Part shown: piece by piece, positions 12,076-24,823 of the stretch
Position numbering within the stretch: the first letter of the stretch is position 1
Layout of the letters: each line of letters begins with the position of its first letter
Assembly: GCA_949130495.1 (NCBI GenBank)
Contig: OX422217.1
Location: forward strand, 572,728,606-572,792,605
Reading direction: 5' to 3'
DNA length: 64,000 bases
From: Sambucus nigra
Lineage: Eukaryota > Streptophyta > Magnoliopsida > Dipsacales > Adoxaceae
Position numbers and translations under genes: made by a program
The notes under the pieces: model-generated
Seen by the model: the letters and a program-made list of their open reading frames with translations, nothing else
Told to the model about the DNA's origin: nothing
Databases searched by the model: none

Positions 12076-12209
12076 AATAAAACACATTTTGGTTTGCATC
12101 ATTTATGACAGAACATAGGAATGGGTGGAATAGAAAAAAGTATCTCGTTCACGTAAAAATTTATATTATTTTCTAAATTATAGGTTGCATCATTGCAAAG
12201 ACACTCATA

Positions 12210-12446
12210 TGTGACACCCCGCCTACTTTAATCACGGATGATCAGTCATTTATTAAAATAAACAGGAATCACAGTTGGTTCATTCTTAGCATCACTGTCG
12301 AAACCTATGTAAATTACTAACCACCTATGTGAAAATTAAACTGGTGCCAAATTTTATCTTGATATTAACTTAGTAACATGCAGAAATAAAACTAAAATAA
12401 ATTAACCAAACCATCCACATACAATAATAGTCTGAAAAATCACACG

Positions 12447-12504
<58 letters not shown>

Positions 12505-13885
12505 TCGAATAAACCATCGGTTCCCAAAATAATTATTCCAACAACAATCCGAAGTAATTAAAGAAGAATCTCAACAAAGTCTGATAAATAAATTAAAGTA
12601 CTAAAGAGTCTGAAGGGACGACACGCCCAAAGGAAATACGCAAATGAAACTCCTAACTGGGAGTGAATAAGATGAAGTGTTTAAAATAAATCCTACAAGC
12701 CTCCACAATGCTGCAACTATGCATCCCTAGAAAGAATCATCAAGTTAGACGTCACTGTGACTGTACACCTAAAATTGTTTTGGAAAATATTTTGACACGG
12801 GTAAAAGCCCAAAACCATTTGAAAATATTTTGCAAGTAATTAAAATCCAACAATTTAAATATGCATTAATACTTTTCATATTTAAGTGGGTGTCACACTC
12901 TCTTGAGATATTACTCACCTCTTAACTATTATGCACACCTAACGCAGACTCTCTAGCCTTACTAGATATACTATCCCTCCTAACTAGTCATGTTACATAT
13001 CTTCTTGTCACTTTACTCTACCCCAAATATTTCCTTATTTTTGTTTTCTAAGTTATTTTATCCTCTAACTTAGTTAATCTCTTCCATTTTAATTGATTAT
13101 ATAACATTCACACTATTTATACAAATACTACATTCACAACTTGTAGTTCTAAACCGTATATAATTTATTTACACTATTATATACGTATGAATATACTACA
13201 ACAATCACACACATATCGCATATAATAACCATACTTCAGAGTACTAACTCGCTAAATGTTTGTCTCTAAAATGCTATCATCCTAGGTATGCTCAATCTAA
13301 CCCGGTCACCATAAATTGACTAACTCACATCGAAATAGGTTAATAAAATTGAAAATGTGATGGAGGCGGTCATATTTCCCCGAGATTAAGACTGAATCAT
13401 ACCCACATCGTCTAACCTTGAAAATAAAACACATAATAAAATATCAGGCGATATGGCTTGGGGATTATACTCTCCCTGCATTCACTAGCCAGCAGATTCA
13501 CCCACATCGTGCAATCTCCTATGATAGCACTTGAGGGGTATGTATTCACATAAATATATAGCATTAAAATTTGTAAAGCACACAAGTATACATATGTACT
13601 ATCACATCTTTCATATACCTATAATAAAATTAAATTCGGCTAACCCGTGCCTAATTCCCTTAGCACTAGCCCATAATACTCGAGTCTATTTCCCCGACTC
13701 TTATTTTATTTGATTTCACATCCATTAAATAAATTAACATAGCTTCACTTTCTAATATCCCCAGAATCACCCAATCTTCCCGTATTTAAATATTCATGAA
13801 TTTCATTCACTTAGTTCGTCCTTTAAAAATCTCATCATTCCTTAATTCAATTTAACCATTTCATTGTTTGAATTTTGTCCTTATA
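12210..13885 (-). mobile_element. GyC 3' LTR, internal-distal part
   Basis: It starts with the family terminus (TGTGACACCCCG on the plus strand) and runs parallel to the 5' LTR copy at 25958-26573. It includes an (AC)n-(AT)n microsatellite at 12446-12500. It stops at about 13885 where SvA internal sequence begins, and the LTR resumes at 20510. The five bases before 12210 (TCATA) have no partner because the other end of GyC is lost. Confidence 0.8.
12446..12500. repeat. (AC)n-(AT)n microsatellite in the GyC LTR
   Basis: About 13 bp of AC repeats followed by about 42 bp of AT repeats. The matching position of the 5' LTR copy near 26195-26210 has no such run. Confidence 0.95.
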
Positions 13886-14647
13886 AGTCTCCGCCTTTGA
13901 CTATTCTGGGACAAAACCCAAACAATGAAATTCCTAAGCCGGGTCGTCAAGCCGTATGATGCCTAAATCCCATCCCATAAATCACAAAATCAAAAATTAC
14001 AGGACATGACTAGTAATGATGGTCCGACAAGCATGGGCTATCTGAATGTGATGTAGACTTGAAATATTGAATCTCTAAAACATACCTACACACATGAAAT
14101 AGACAAATACCCAATCAAATATGGAGGAACAAATGATATAACCATTATAATACCATATGAAATATCAATACCAATTTGTAAAAATAAAATAAAATCATTT
14201 GTTGAACATGTGAACGAAATATTTTGATACCAATTATGAAAATAAACATTGAAAAAACAGGGTATCAATTTGTACAACAAAACTATGTGCTCATCAAATA
14301 ACCAAAACTCCCCCTACATCACATACATCTCTCCCCCTTTTTGTCTCGAATAGACAATAAGTGAAAAAGATAAAAAAATCATCAAATATCTAGAATGAAA
14401 TAATCAATGAATAAGCAGAGAACACTAGCCAATTATAATCATAAAAATACCAACTCGTAGCTAGCAAACAGAAGTGACAAAAGATAAATCATCAAAATCA
14501 GTAATGATGTGACTAAACGAATAATGCTAAAAAACCATCAGCATAATCATCCTACACTGCATATAAGCTTCCCAGAAGTACCCAAACATAAGAGTATTAA
14601 CATATAAATGAAGTTGGTACGAAATAAGAATAATCCTCAAAAACTCT

Positions 14648-14888
14648 TCTAGGTCGCTCAAACGACAATGCATTGTCATTTGAACGACTTTGCCCGTCGC
14701 TCAAACCAGGTTATCAGATGACTTTAAACTATGGAAAATAGTGTGCTCTCGTGCGATGAAACCATTTAAGCGACCTTCGCGCGACCCCTATCTGACACTT
14801 TTCATCTTGTTGCTTGAACCTCGCGTCAATAGAACTTCACATGACATTGAGTTGTCACTCGAACGAAACCTAGTTGTCATTTGAACAA
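14648..14888. repeat. Degenerate CGAAC-type palindrome cluster inside SvA
   Basis: Repeated GTCGxTCAAACGAC, GTCATTTGAACGAC and GTCACTCGAACGA motifs resemble the palindromes of the SvA/SvB/SvC LTRs but lie in the internal region. Confidence 0.5.
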
Positions 14889-15986
14889 TAATAAATTTTC
14901 TCAATTCCAGTTCTATAAATGATGAAGTATTGTCCAGTAAAAAAAATTCCTGAAAATGTTAACTGGAAAGAACAAACAGCAGCAAAACAAACTCAAAACA
15001 AGAAAAAAACAAAACACTAGCAAAACAATGTGAGTTTTATACCAACACAGAATCAATGTGCTCAACACATGGATATGGAGTGAATGGGCGTGAACTACAA
15101 CAAATGAATCACAACTCCAACACATTGAAACGATCAAGAAGATTTAATTGACAACTAAATGTCATCAAACTTAGTTTTATTAATATGTGACAATTAATAT
15201 ATTGAGCTAAATTAACTAAATAATCAACATACTCATAAATCCAGAATTTTGACGATTCTACAAACAAAAGCGTCATGATACGCTTTTTCAATATAAGGAT
15301 TCGTGGTGCAAACCTGTTCAAAATTTTCCATCCAAACCCCCTCAAATATATATATATATATATATATATCCTATTGGCCCTATTTTTGGCATATGATACT
15401 TATGATACTTTTTATTGCCTTAATTTTTTCTTGGCCTCTTTTAAAAGGTAGCTTTCATGATGTGATTATTAGTCACTCGCAGCCCTTTGCAGTGAACTCT
15501 CATCATTTTTTTAATTTATACAATATCAATCCTCACGGTAAACAGTTCTTACATGCACACCTCCTCATATTGAGATAAGAATGTCTCACTAAACTCAAAT
15601 ATGCATGATATGTCAAACATTCATATAAACTCGTGCATGCGTGCAAGGATGGCATATATAATAAGTCGAATTCAAATGCATATCAACTTCGAATCTACCC
15701 CATTAGTACAATGGTTAAGATCATCCAACGCATCAATAATTATGACCAATTGTCTTATCCACATGGATAATGAAATGATTGGGGTCCAAGCACACTAACG
15801 ACGCAAAAATAAACCGAAAATCTTTTTGAGTTTTTCTAAAAAATATTTAAAACCAAAAATCTTTTTGTATTCTTCAAATAAGACTCAATAAATGAAAAAC
15901 ATAATACAAAAGATACACATGCCATAAAACTAGAAAGATATAAATTATGATGCAAAGACTAGCGTGTGACAAACATGGCAATACAA

Positions 15987-17873
15987 TCATCCTATAGATT
16001 TAGCATGGGAAGAATCAAGTGCAACCAAATAAGAACCATGAAGTTTAATTTCTAAAGCCTCTAAGTCCAATTTTCGAACCGAAGTAGGTTTGAAATTACG
16101 CATGGGGGGTTTGGGGAACCTAAACAACTTTATTCCTTAACTTCCTAGGAGCATTCCTAAGGTCATTGAAAAAGTGTCCTAGGTAACCTTTCCTATCGCA
16201 ATGAGTGCAAGAATAAACATGGTGGGAATGACTACCAAAATGTCGACCTCTTCTCACGTTCCTAGTGGGTTCTCTTATACGATTGGTATTGGATTTGGGA
16301 ATGGAAACAACTCCATCATCATAGCCTATACCAAACCTATCTCCCTTGATTTGGATAGTACCTAACATTCTATCCAACTTCTCTGATCTAGCTTTCAAAT
16401 CGAACTTCACTTTACTCGAGTCTCTCAATCTCTCCTCTAACTCACTAATCCTAGACTCAAGAAAATGCCTAGATTCCTCGAACTCTAGAATTTCCTTCTT
16501 TAAAGCCTCCATCAAACCACAAAGACTATCTCTCTATTTCTCCACATATTCTAGCTTCTTCTTAAGAGTCTTCTCCCGTGCCCTAAGATTCTCAATCAAA
16601 GTATCATTATTCTCTATGGCATGCTCATTCAACTTAACTTACAATTTCAAGTTGTCCCTTTTCACCTTTACTACTTTCGCATATAACTCACTAAAGGCAA
16701 CTTATAACTCTCCTACATCCATATCCTCATCCTCACTAGATTCACCCTCAATCACTTGGGATTCACACTCAACGGCCTCGGAAGTGTCATGCAAATGAGA
16801 ATCTTCATGGGAAGATTACATGATATGACATGAATGCTACAAAGTTACGCTCAATGGGGGAACTCTCTCCCTCTTTCGATTCACTATCACTTAAAGTGGC
16901 GTCGTATGCTATTGGTTTTTTCCCCTCCTTCTTAACTCTAGTGGGACACTCTGTAACCTTATGACCATAACCTTCACACCCAAAACACCTATCTGACTCA
17001 ACCCTCTTGACATTCTGACTCTTATCCTTAGGGGAGGGATCTACTTTGTTGTTCTTGCATTTCTCAAGTCTTTTGGCATCTTTCGATTGCTTTTGGAACT
17101 TAAGAAACTTTTTGAACTTCTTTGCCAACAAGGCTACATTCTCAAAATTAGAATCGGAATCATCATTCAAAACTTTAGTTTCCTTCTTTCGGGCTTTCAA
17201 AGCAACGCCCTTTTCTTTCTTTGACACTTTTTTGGAGGTAAACATATCGAGTTCATAAGTTTATAAGTCACCTGCAATCTCTTCAAGTTTCGTCGAATCA
17301 AGCCTACCCAAGGAGTTCAAAACTTTCACGTTTGCATCAAATTCTACTCGACAACAACCTTAAGATTTTATTTATGATTCGATTGTTGAGTATTTTCTCT
17401 CCTAAGTTAAATGACGATTTGACAATGTTTGACAATCTAGCGCAAAACTCATCAAATGACTCACTCTCTAGCATCTTAATCGTCTCAAATTGTGTGTTGA
17501 GGTTTTGAAGTTTAGACGCCTTAATCGTGCTAGTGACCTCGTGAGTAAGAGCAAGAACATTTCAAGCTTCTTTCGAAGTTTCACACGTCAAGTATCTATT
17601 ATACTCTTATGGTATGACAGGTGAGGAAATAACGTGAAGACCTTTAGAGTTGTAAAGTGCAAGTCGATGTTCGGCTTTGGCCCATGACTCAATGGGTTTT
17701 AAAGTAGTTGCCTCACCCTCTCGTGTAACCGATAGAGGCCAACCCTTTCCGACCGCTAACCACAACCGCTCATCAATTTATTTTAAAGCACTTCTCATTC
17801 GCATTTTTCAATAACCATAGTTAGTGCCATTAAACACAGGAGCTGTAAAACTTTCATATTTTCTGAAATTCAT
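15987..17873 (-). pseudogene. gag: SvA gag remnant (copia-type Gag with two zinc knuckles)
   Basis: The reading starts at ATG 17873-17871 and ends at TGA 15989-15987. The N-terminal part matches the copia UBN2-type Gag of SvB and SvC in several frames with stops. The stretch 17245-16805 is open and holds a lysine-rich region and an intact CCHC knuckle, CFGCEGYGHKVTEC. The stretch 16515-16120 is open and holds a coiled-coil segment and a second knuckle, CTHCDRKGYLGHFF, in which the zinc-binding His and last Cys are replaced. The C-terminus (VRKLDLEAL ... HAKSIG) is parallel to SvC. In active elements Gag forms the virus-like particle and binds RNA. This copy cannot encode a full protein. Confidence 0.8.
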
Positions 17874-17933
17874 CCTTAAAAACACGAAGTATCAACACAA
17901 TAAAAAAATATGTTTCTAGCTCTAATACCAATT

Positions 17934-20509
17934 TGTAGGCCCATTTTTCTTTCGAATGTGTTTTAAGGATGTTAACACCAACTTTATTTTTGAAAAAACC
18001 TTTTTTCAAAATTCTAAACCGCACCAAGTATGTGAACCAATTTTAGTTAAGTGATTAGGCACATATTCTTCACATTTATCCCCTTAATTTCGGTATTTTT
18101 ATGATCCCGTGCAGTGTATTTAGCTTGGATTTGTCTCTTATTTATGCTACTAACCTTTTTTGGCAAGTATTTCGTGTTTTGTGTATTTCTCATGTGTTTT
18201 ACAGGTATTTCATGCAAGTTAGTGCGAAGGAGAACTCAAAACAGTGAAAGAAACCAAGAAATGGAGAGTTGAAGGGCACTTTCGTAATTTTCAGCCTTAT
18301 TCCGAAGGTGGGGCCAACTAGAAAGTTTAAGATCAGTAAATTACAAGAATACTGGAATTACGGCACCTCAATCCGAGCTACGGTGAAGAAGTTATGATGT
18401 TTTAAAGTTGCGCGATAATGAAGAGTCTGGATGTGCGGATTTCTGTCATTAATTATGCAGATTTTATGGTGATTGGTTGGCAAAAGCTTGTTCCACAAGC
18501 GAAATTTGATGCCAAATTCGTGCAACTTGATGCTATAAAAGACCAAGCCCTACCTCATTTTCAAGGGGGGTTAAATTCTAGAGAGAGGGAGTCAAATTCT
18601 AGAGGGTAGGAGTAGGATTAGAGAGAGAAAGTTAGATTGTAGTTTTCTTTGGTAGAAGTTTTCATAAACCCTAGTTGTAAGTTTGAAGAAGAAGTTTTGC
18701 TGGATTCAAATTCATCTCTTTCTCCTCTTGCTAAATACAAGTATCAATTTCTATTCTCTATTTTATTTTTCCATTCAATTCTCAATTGTTTTGCAAATTG
18801 TTAACAATGTTTGTTAGAGTTTTCTTTTGTTTTCATCATGTTTAGCTAATTTTTAAGGGTTGGGATGCATGAAACCATCCCGATGTAATTTATCTACGTA
18901 GGAAATAGAATTTAAATTTAAATTTGAAAGAATCGTGTAAGATAAGTTCACAATCATCCTAGATCTTTTAATCTCTCTTGCCCTAGGTACTTGGGATATT
19001 TCAGAATATGATGTGCGTGTAATTATTTAGCACCGCTTTATATTTATCTTTGATTTCATATGATGCGGGCTTTAACCTCATATATGTAATGCTTAGGATC
19101 TATAAAGACTGGATTCATTCAAATTTATAATTTACAATTCTAGTATTCTAATGGGTAATTACTAGGGATTGGGGGATTGTATTCCAACCTATTTCCTCAT
19201 TCATTTTAATTAGTTTTATAAATTTGTTCCAACTTATTTCCCCTTGTCAACCATCATCATCTTTTTCACTTTTATTTTAGAAGTAATAAATCAATTAAAT
19301 TCTATAAAACATTTCCTGTGGATTCGATACCCAGACTTACTACTATACTCCATAAAAGTGTAGTTAAAAGTTTAGGTTTTTTTTGTATTGAGGTTGGAAG
19401 CCAATAACAACGACTAGCGTATTACACGGACGCTCGGTTTTCCACTCGATCATTAAGCCCAATCTTATCTTAATTAATCCTAAACATGCATCTAGGTGAA
19501 TAAAACAAGCAAAATAAATAAGTTCACAAAGACGACGTCGGATTTACGAGGAAACCACTAAAGGAAAAAACCTCGGACGACCTAAGCCAGACAACCACTA
19601 TGGTATGGTATTACAAAGTACAGGCGATAGACTTGCTCAATGACTCGATCCCCCATAACTCTTAACGGCCGTCTGATCCTTCAACCACTCATCTATAGTG
19701 CCCACACAGAAGTCCTTCTATAATGCTCATCCATAACACACGCGTCAACGTATGTCTCGGTGTCCACCGATACAGCTTGGCAATGTCTACAATGTTGAAT
19801 ATGAACTCCTTCGCTTCTTCATCACAAAACCCAACGTTCAAAGTGAAGAACAAGCTCCAATGGTGCAAACCAAGATCACTATAGCATAAGAGTATGAAAG
19901 CTCGGATCTTGAAACTCTAAGGATGTTTTTAGACTTTGAAAACCATAGAAAACTTGTGCAGAAAACATACTGTATGTAAATATTTTTTTGGTTGTGCAAC
20001 TTACAAAATTCTAAGAGAAACACGCCTTAAATAGAAAAGTTAAGTTGGTGCATCGTTTTGACGAGATAAGCATGTCGCTCGAAGGAAATGACCATGTCGT
20101 TCGAACGACATGTACATCCCGCTTGAACCACCTGTAAAGTCGTTTGAACCACTAAACTCAAGAGTTTATGTTATATACAACTCTAAACAATTCTTATCTC
20201 AGAATAAACGAAGTTTTAATATTTTAAAAACATTTTTTTAATAAAAATAACATCCTATAACATTTTTCGAGTCCCATTAACATTACGCATTCATGCCTGA
20301 AAGATCGGAATGCAATGAAGACATGAAACATGCACCAAAATAAGTTCGGCATGGTAAATCTTTGAAGCTTGGCACAACGTCTTTAATAATCTCTATGTCA
20401 TAGAATGTGTGGGATCGTGACAATCTATCTATGACTAAAAAAATATTATTTTGTTCCGGGAATAAGTCAAATATTTTCAATGGACTCAATCAGAAACTCT
20501 GCCCTTACA
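17934..20509 (-). mobile_element. SvA 5' LTR, split by a solo LTR
   Basis: The left edge TGTAGGCCC lies next to the primer site. The right edge CCTTACA (20509) is preceded by GACTCAATC as in the other Sv LTRs. Without the inserted solo LTR it is about 1.17 kb. It contains the perfect 20-bp palindrome CATGTCGTTCGAACGACATG at 20093-20112. The stretch after 20510 returns to GyC LTR sequence. Confidence 0.75.
18052..19452 (+). mobile_element. Solo LTR (about 1.4 kb) with TTAAG target duplication
   Basis: The segment starts TGATTAGGCAC and ends CACTCGATCA, and is flanked by TTAAG on both sides (18047-18051 and 19453-19457). It interrupts SvA LTR sequence cleanly. It has a TATA box (CTATAAAAG, about 18533-18541) and an AAACCCTAG leader. 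Blocks such as CCTGTGGATTCGATACCC near its right part are common in plant gypsy LTRs of the Athila/Tat type. No internal region is attached, so it most likely formed by LTR-LTR recombination. Confidence 0.8.
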
Positions 20510-21762
20510 TTCCTTCTAATTTTACACTAATTAAAGGTCATTAAACAATTCCTTAGTAAAAACTTAAGCCCAAAAAATAGGCAGAACTGCCTATTTCCAG
20601 TCTTCATCGATCGATCGATGAAGTCAATCGATCGATCGATCCTAGGCTCATGTCTCTTCTTCCTTACGCTGCTTTCCTCCATTTTTAAGCCTATAAGATT
20701 TAGGATTTCTTCACAAACCTCAACCCAATCATAATCAACATGTAATACACATCTAAAACGGTTCTGAACCATTGATACAACCTCTAATCCTCAACGATTT
20801 CTAATTTAATCAGTCAATTTACAAATTGGGTTTTCTCCTTATTATTCAAATTCCTCATTCTATTTGATCTTACACTCCAAATTATACGATATTAGATATT
20901 GGTTTCGACTTAATTCTAGATTCCAAAAACATATGATAGTGTCTCATCATCAATTAAACCTTAATTTCACATTTAATGCTCAAATCCCCTAAAACCCATT
21001 TTAAGATGTGACAACCCTCCCAAAACGAATTTGTCGACACCTATTATAATATAAACACGAGTTTTTGCAATTAAAAAAAATCAGAAGCAAGTTATTTCAT
21101 TGCCTGTCTATATTCGCAGAGTTTGAATACACTTTGTAGACCGAAGATTGAAGATCATACACCCAAATCTTCTTCGAATTGACTCCCCAAAGTTTCCTAT
21201 TTTCTTCCTTCTTCCTTTTCTCCAATTCTAGGGTTTAGAATGTGTTTAGCTAATTCCCCAAGATCTATATTTAGGTTAAATAACTCTAATCCCGAGCTCT
21301 CTAATTAAGGTTAAATAACTCTAATCCTAAAATTAGACTAACGGACCAAGCCCAAATGACCCGAACACCCCCGTGTGGGTTCGGTTATAACTAAAAAGGC
21401 CTCGGAACCCAATTACTACCCCTGGGTACACTATTTTGACTATCTCGACCCTTTCGGAACCAACCATCACCTCAAAATCACCATCCGAATCAACTTACAA
21501 TAATTTTCTATTTCGACCTCATATAGTCTACACTCGACTCCCAGGTGAGATATAATCATGTCACGTCACTATTACTCACTATGACGTAAAATAATTGTTT
21601 TCTATTCACTTACTAATTATATTGCATAAATATTAATCATTATTCCCCCTGATTAATATCTTAATAAATACATAATAATTAATTTAAATAAATTACATCA
21701 CATGTGTAATTAAATTATCTGAATTAATTAAATATTTATTACTCAGAAATACGGGTGTTACA
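20510..21762 (-). mobile_element. GyC 3' LTR, promoter-proximal part
   Basis: It resumes GyC LTR similarity after SvA and ends at the family terminus (minus strand TGTAACACCCG). On the right it adjoins a polypurine tract (about 21764-21776) and the pol end, which proves it is the 3' LTR. Confidence 0.8.
20602..20640. repeat. Palindrome cluster in the GyC LTR
   Basis: A perfect 22-bp palindrome (20602-20623, CTTC and GAAG around an ATCG core) is followed by an AATCGATCGATCGAT block. The position from the LTR start (about 1.12-1.16 kb) equals that in GyA and GyB. Confidence 0.9.
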
Positions 21763-21824
21763 TACTTCCCCCATACAAAGGAATTTCACCCTCAAAATTG
21801 GGACATACCTGCGATGAATAACTA

Positions 21825-21975
21825 TGGATACTGCTCACACATGACATCCTCCTTCTTCCACATTGACTCGTTAATAATGTGGTGCCCTCACTGAACTACA
21901 ACTAAGGGTACCACCTTAGATCGCAACTTACGCTCACTACGATTAAGTATCGCCACCGGTTTTCCCTCATACAAG
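21825..21975 (-). pseudogene. GyC chromodomain remnant
   Basis: The reading contains PVAILNRSERKLRSKVVP, then one in-frame stop, then HHIINESMWKKEDVMCEQYP. This is the C-terminal integrase chromodomain of plant chromoviruses, where the Tekay/Del type has PVxIxDRxxRxLRxKxxPxVKVxW and a following 'ATWE' block. In active elements it directs integration to heterochromatin marks. Here the stop and the E-to-W-M changes make it non-functional. Confidence 0.85.
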
Positions 21976-22189
21976 ATGTCTGGATAAAAGTCAATTTCCT
22001 TTAATGAACATGCTAAAAATCCCTCTTGCTCCTCCGATACTTTTTCAGCGATGACACGTGGAACATGTCGTGAATCCGTTGTAAGTGCTCCGATAGTCCC
22101 AACCTAAATGCCACTAGTCCCACCCTCTCTATAATCAGAAACGGTCCCACGTATCTTGGCGCTAGATTTCCCACCTCATGACCCCCTTC

Positions 22190-23010
22190 ATAGGAGTCCC
22201 TTGCACCAAAACCTAGTCACCAACCTCTAACTCTATGTGCCTCCCATCTACATTAACGTAGCTCTTTTGCCTGTCTTAAGCTATCCGGATGCGCCGTCGG
22301 ATCAACTCTATATTAGCAGTGGTGTCCTAAATCATCTCTAGCCCAAATAGCTTACTGTCCCCCACCTATAACCAGCAAGCAGGCGAATGACAAGGCCTTC
22401 CATACAATGCCTCGAATGGTGCCATACCGACGGTGAACTGATAGGAGTTATCATACGCAAACTCCACCAAAGGAAGATATTGCTCCCATCATCCCCTGAA
22501 GTTAAGTATGCACATCTACAATATATCCTCAAGCATTTGATTAACTCTCTTCATCTGCCCATCTGTCTTGGGTGATACATTGTACTCAACTAAAAATCTG
22601 CATCATAGCCTCCTAAAAGCTTTGTCAAAAGTGGGACACAAAGAGTTTATCCCTATCGGACATAATATTAATCAAAACCCCGTGTAGTCGTACTATCTCA
22701 GAAATGAACAACTATGCAAACTTCCTTATCTTAAAACCCATACGAATCGATAGAAAATGGACTACCTTAGTTAACCAATCCACTATCACCCGAATAGAGT
22801 CGTGACCTTGCTGCGGTAATGGTAGCCCAGTAATAAAATCCATGTAGATGCTCTCCCACTTTCACACTAGAATCTCAAATGGTTGCAACATCCCCATCGA
22901 TCTCTGATGGTCTACCTTCACTACTTGGTAGGTAGCACACTTTGAAATAAACTCTGTTATGTCCTGCTTTATCCCTGACCACTAATACTGCCTACAGATA
23001 TCCTAGTACA
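22190..23010 (-). pseudogene. GyC integrase remnant
   Basis: Read right to left: part of the zinc-binding region (SKCATYQVVKVDHQR), the catalytic-core block [16 protein letters not shown] with the first Asp, a SDRDKLF block with the second Asp, a degraded YNVSPKTDGQ motif around 22543-22590, WEQYLPLVEFAYDNSYQ, then APRYVGPFLIIERVG and IHDMFHVSSLKKY near 22050-22170. At least three in-frame stops interrupt it. Integrase joins the cDNA to the host chromosome; this copy is dead. Confidence 0.9.
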
Positions 23011-23334
23011 TCTTATCCCTAATGGGATGTACCACAAACCTCAACCCGTGAGACTCCAATATCATTGTATGTCTTAAATCCTCATCCTCTAAAACCATAA
23101 GTTTCCCATTAAAGTGCAAGCCTCCATCTGAACCAATCGAATAAGACTCTGCCCCATCATCTAATAACTAGAAAACTCTATCCTAGCAATACCGAGCCCC
23201 TTCATGTGCTTTCACCATCCTAATAATAATCTCAGGAGTGATAGCCAATATGGACATATAGACCTCATCATCGTGTCGAAGCTCTCTTAACTTCTCCTTC
23301 CAAGCCTCCGATATCTCCCTAGTAGGTCATCGGC

Positions 23335-23860
23335 TCAATGCGTCTGCCACCATGTTAGCCTTCCTAGGATGATACTGAATATCAAACTGGTAATACTTCA
23401 CGAACTCCAACCACCTCCTATGATTCATGTTCAAATCCTTCTGCATGAACAGATATTGAAGTGATTTATGGTTCGTGAACAAGGTAAATTGCTCCCCCAA
23501 AAAATAGTGCCTCCAGAGGCAAACACAACCGTTGCTAACTCGAAGTCATGTGTGGGGTAATTCCTATCGTAGGGCTTAAGCTTGTGAGAGGCATAAACTA
23601 TATCTCTCTCCTCCTACTGTACTACACCCCCAAGTCCTTATAAGGATGCATATGTGTAAATGGGGTACACCACTCCTCCCTTAGGCAGTGCAAGTACATG
23701 TATTGAGGTCAATGTGTCCTTTATCTCATCAAAAACTAACTGACAATGATCATTCCAACCAAATGACACCCCCTTGCGAGTCAGGTTCGTCAATGAACCT
23801 GCAATCTTTGAGAAACCCTTGATGAATCGTCGATAATATCCTATCATCCCCAAAAAATTG
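23335..23860 (-). pseudogene. GyC RT connection and RNase H remnant
   Basis: The open stretch 23853-23638 reads IGYYRRFIKGFSKIAGSLT, the conserved RT-RNase H junction of gypsy elements. It continues into [20 protein letters not shown], a frame change after VVFA, then [15 protein letters not shown] and [15 protein letters not shown], ending near 23335. RNase H degrades the RNA strand during reverse transcription. The frame break removes the codons that normally follow VVFA. Confidence 0.9.
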
Positions 23861-23899
23861 CAAAACTCAGTCGGTGTTATGGGTTATCCCCACTCCCTT

Positions 23900-24500
23900 A
23901 CCGTCGATACCTTACTCGAATCAACAATAATGCCCATGTTAGACACAATATGTCCCCAAAACTACACCTTTCGAAGCCAAAACCCATACTTCGCAAACTT
24001 TGCGTATAACTAGTGATCCCGTAGTTTCTATAAAACCATCCGTAAGTGCTCAGCATGATCATCCTTAGTATGAGAGTAAACCCAAATATCGTCGATGAAC
24101 ACGATCAAAAACTGGTAAAAGAACTCTCTGAATACCCAGTTCATCAGATCTATAAACACCGCTGGCACATTGGCATCACCCTAAACTCATAGGACCCATA
24201 CCATGTCTGAAAAGAAGTTTTAGGAACATCCTCCTCTCTGACACGTAACTGATGATAGCCAAACCTCAAATCTATCTTGGAGAAGTAAGTTTCTCTCCTC
24301 GATTGGTCAAATAGATCATTGATTCGAGACATCAGGTACTTTTGTTGAATTGTGACCATGTTCAACTCCCTATAGTTGATATATAACCGAAGTGATGCAT
24401 CCCTCTTCTTGATGAATAACATCGGCCCACCCCATGATGATGTAATCCATCTAATGAAACCCTGCCCCAAAGATGCCAAATCTACTCCCTTAATTTCTAC
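23900..24500 (-). pseudogene. GyC reverse transcriptase remnant
   Basis: The open stretch 24479-24150 holds the early RT motifs: [53 protein letters not shown] and [15 protein letters not shown]. The usual FGLTNA motif is deleted out of frame near 24165. The reading then resumes as [17 protein letters not shown], with the catalytic FIDDI (YVDD equivalent) near 24085-24100. Two more stops follow. Confidence 0.92.
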
Positions 24501-24823
24501 ATGTTGAATGGGTCCATACGATAAGGTGCTCGGGTGATAGGCCTCGTACCTGGTGCTAAATCAATAACAAACTTAATTTCTCGACTAGGGAGTGACCCGG
24601 ATATCTCCGAGAACACCCTCAAACTCCTTCACCACTAGAATCGAGTCTAAAGATACAATCACCTCCTGTGTGGTCTCCTTCTCAATATAATATAGATGTG
24701 TGCTCGACCCTCCCTTGAGAAGAGGCATCGTCACTAAGAACATCTCCTACCCTGGAATTGAGAACACAATAGCCCTCCCAAAATAATCCATCATCACCCG
24801 ATATCCCACTAACCAATCCATAA

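Larger units (their letters stand above)
10426..12209. repeat. Tandem ~1.5-kb repeat: unit part B1, then A2 and the start of B2
   Basis: Part B (about 10430-11497) starts TTATTTAATAAAAAATGAAA and recurs from 11931 until GyC cuts it at 12210. Part A (11498-11930) carries GTATCCCATTA and TGCCAATATATACAACTTATT blocks. Both recur in the same order at 33408-34545, and the start of A recurs near 37135. The unit (A plus B) is about 1.5 kb. No protein-coding content is convincing. B1 holds a long hairpin (11305-11366). Identity between copies looks like 80-90% by eye. Confidence 0.8.
13886..20509 (-). mobile_element. SvA: gag-only Sirevirus-like element lacking its 3' LTR
   Basis: On the minus strand: 5' LTR (17934-20509, itself holding a solo LTR), primer site (17918-17930, TGGTATTAGAGCT), gag remnant (15987-17873), a non-coding internal region shared with SvB and SvC, and polypurine-type tracts near 14330, 14307 and 13886-13896. 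No protease, integrase, RT or RNase H signal is present. The 3' LTR is missing: internal sequence abuts GyC LTR at about 13886. SvA inserted into the GyC 3' LTR. Confidence 0.75.

Noticed and set aside
15690..15740. tRNA-like or SINE-like A-box text (TAGTACAATGGTTAAGA)
   Set aside because: No B box or cloverleaf follows, and it lies in the SvA internal region.
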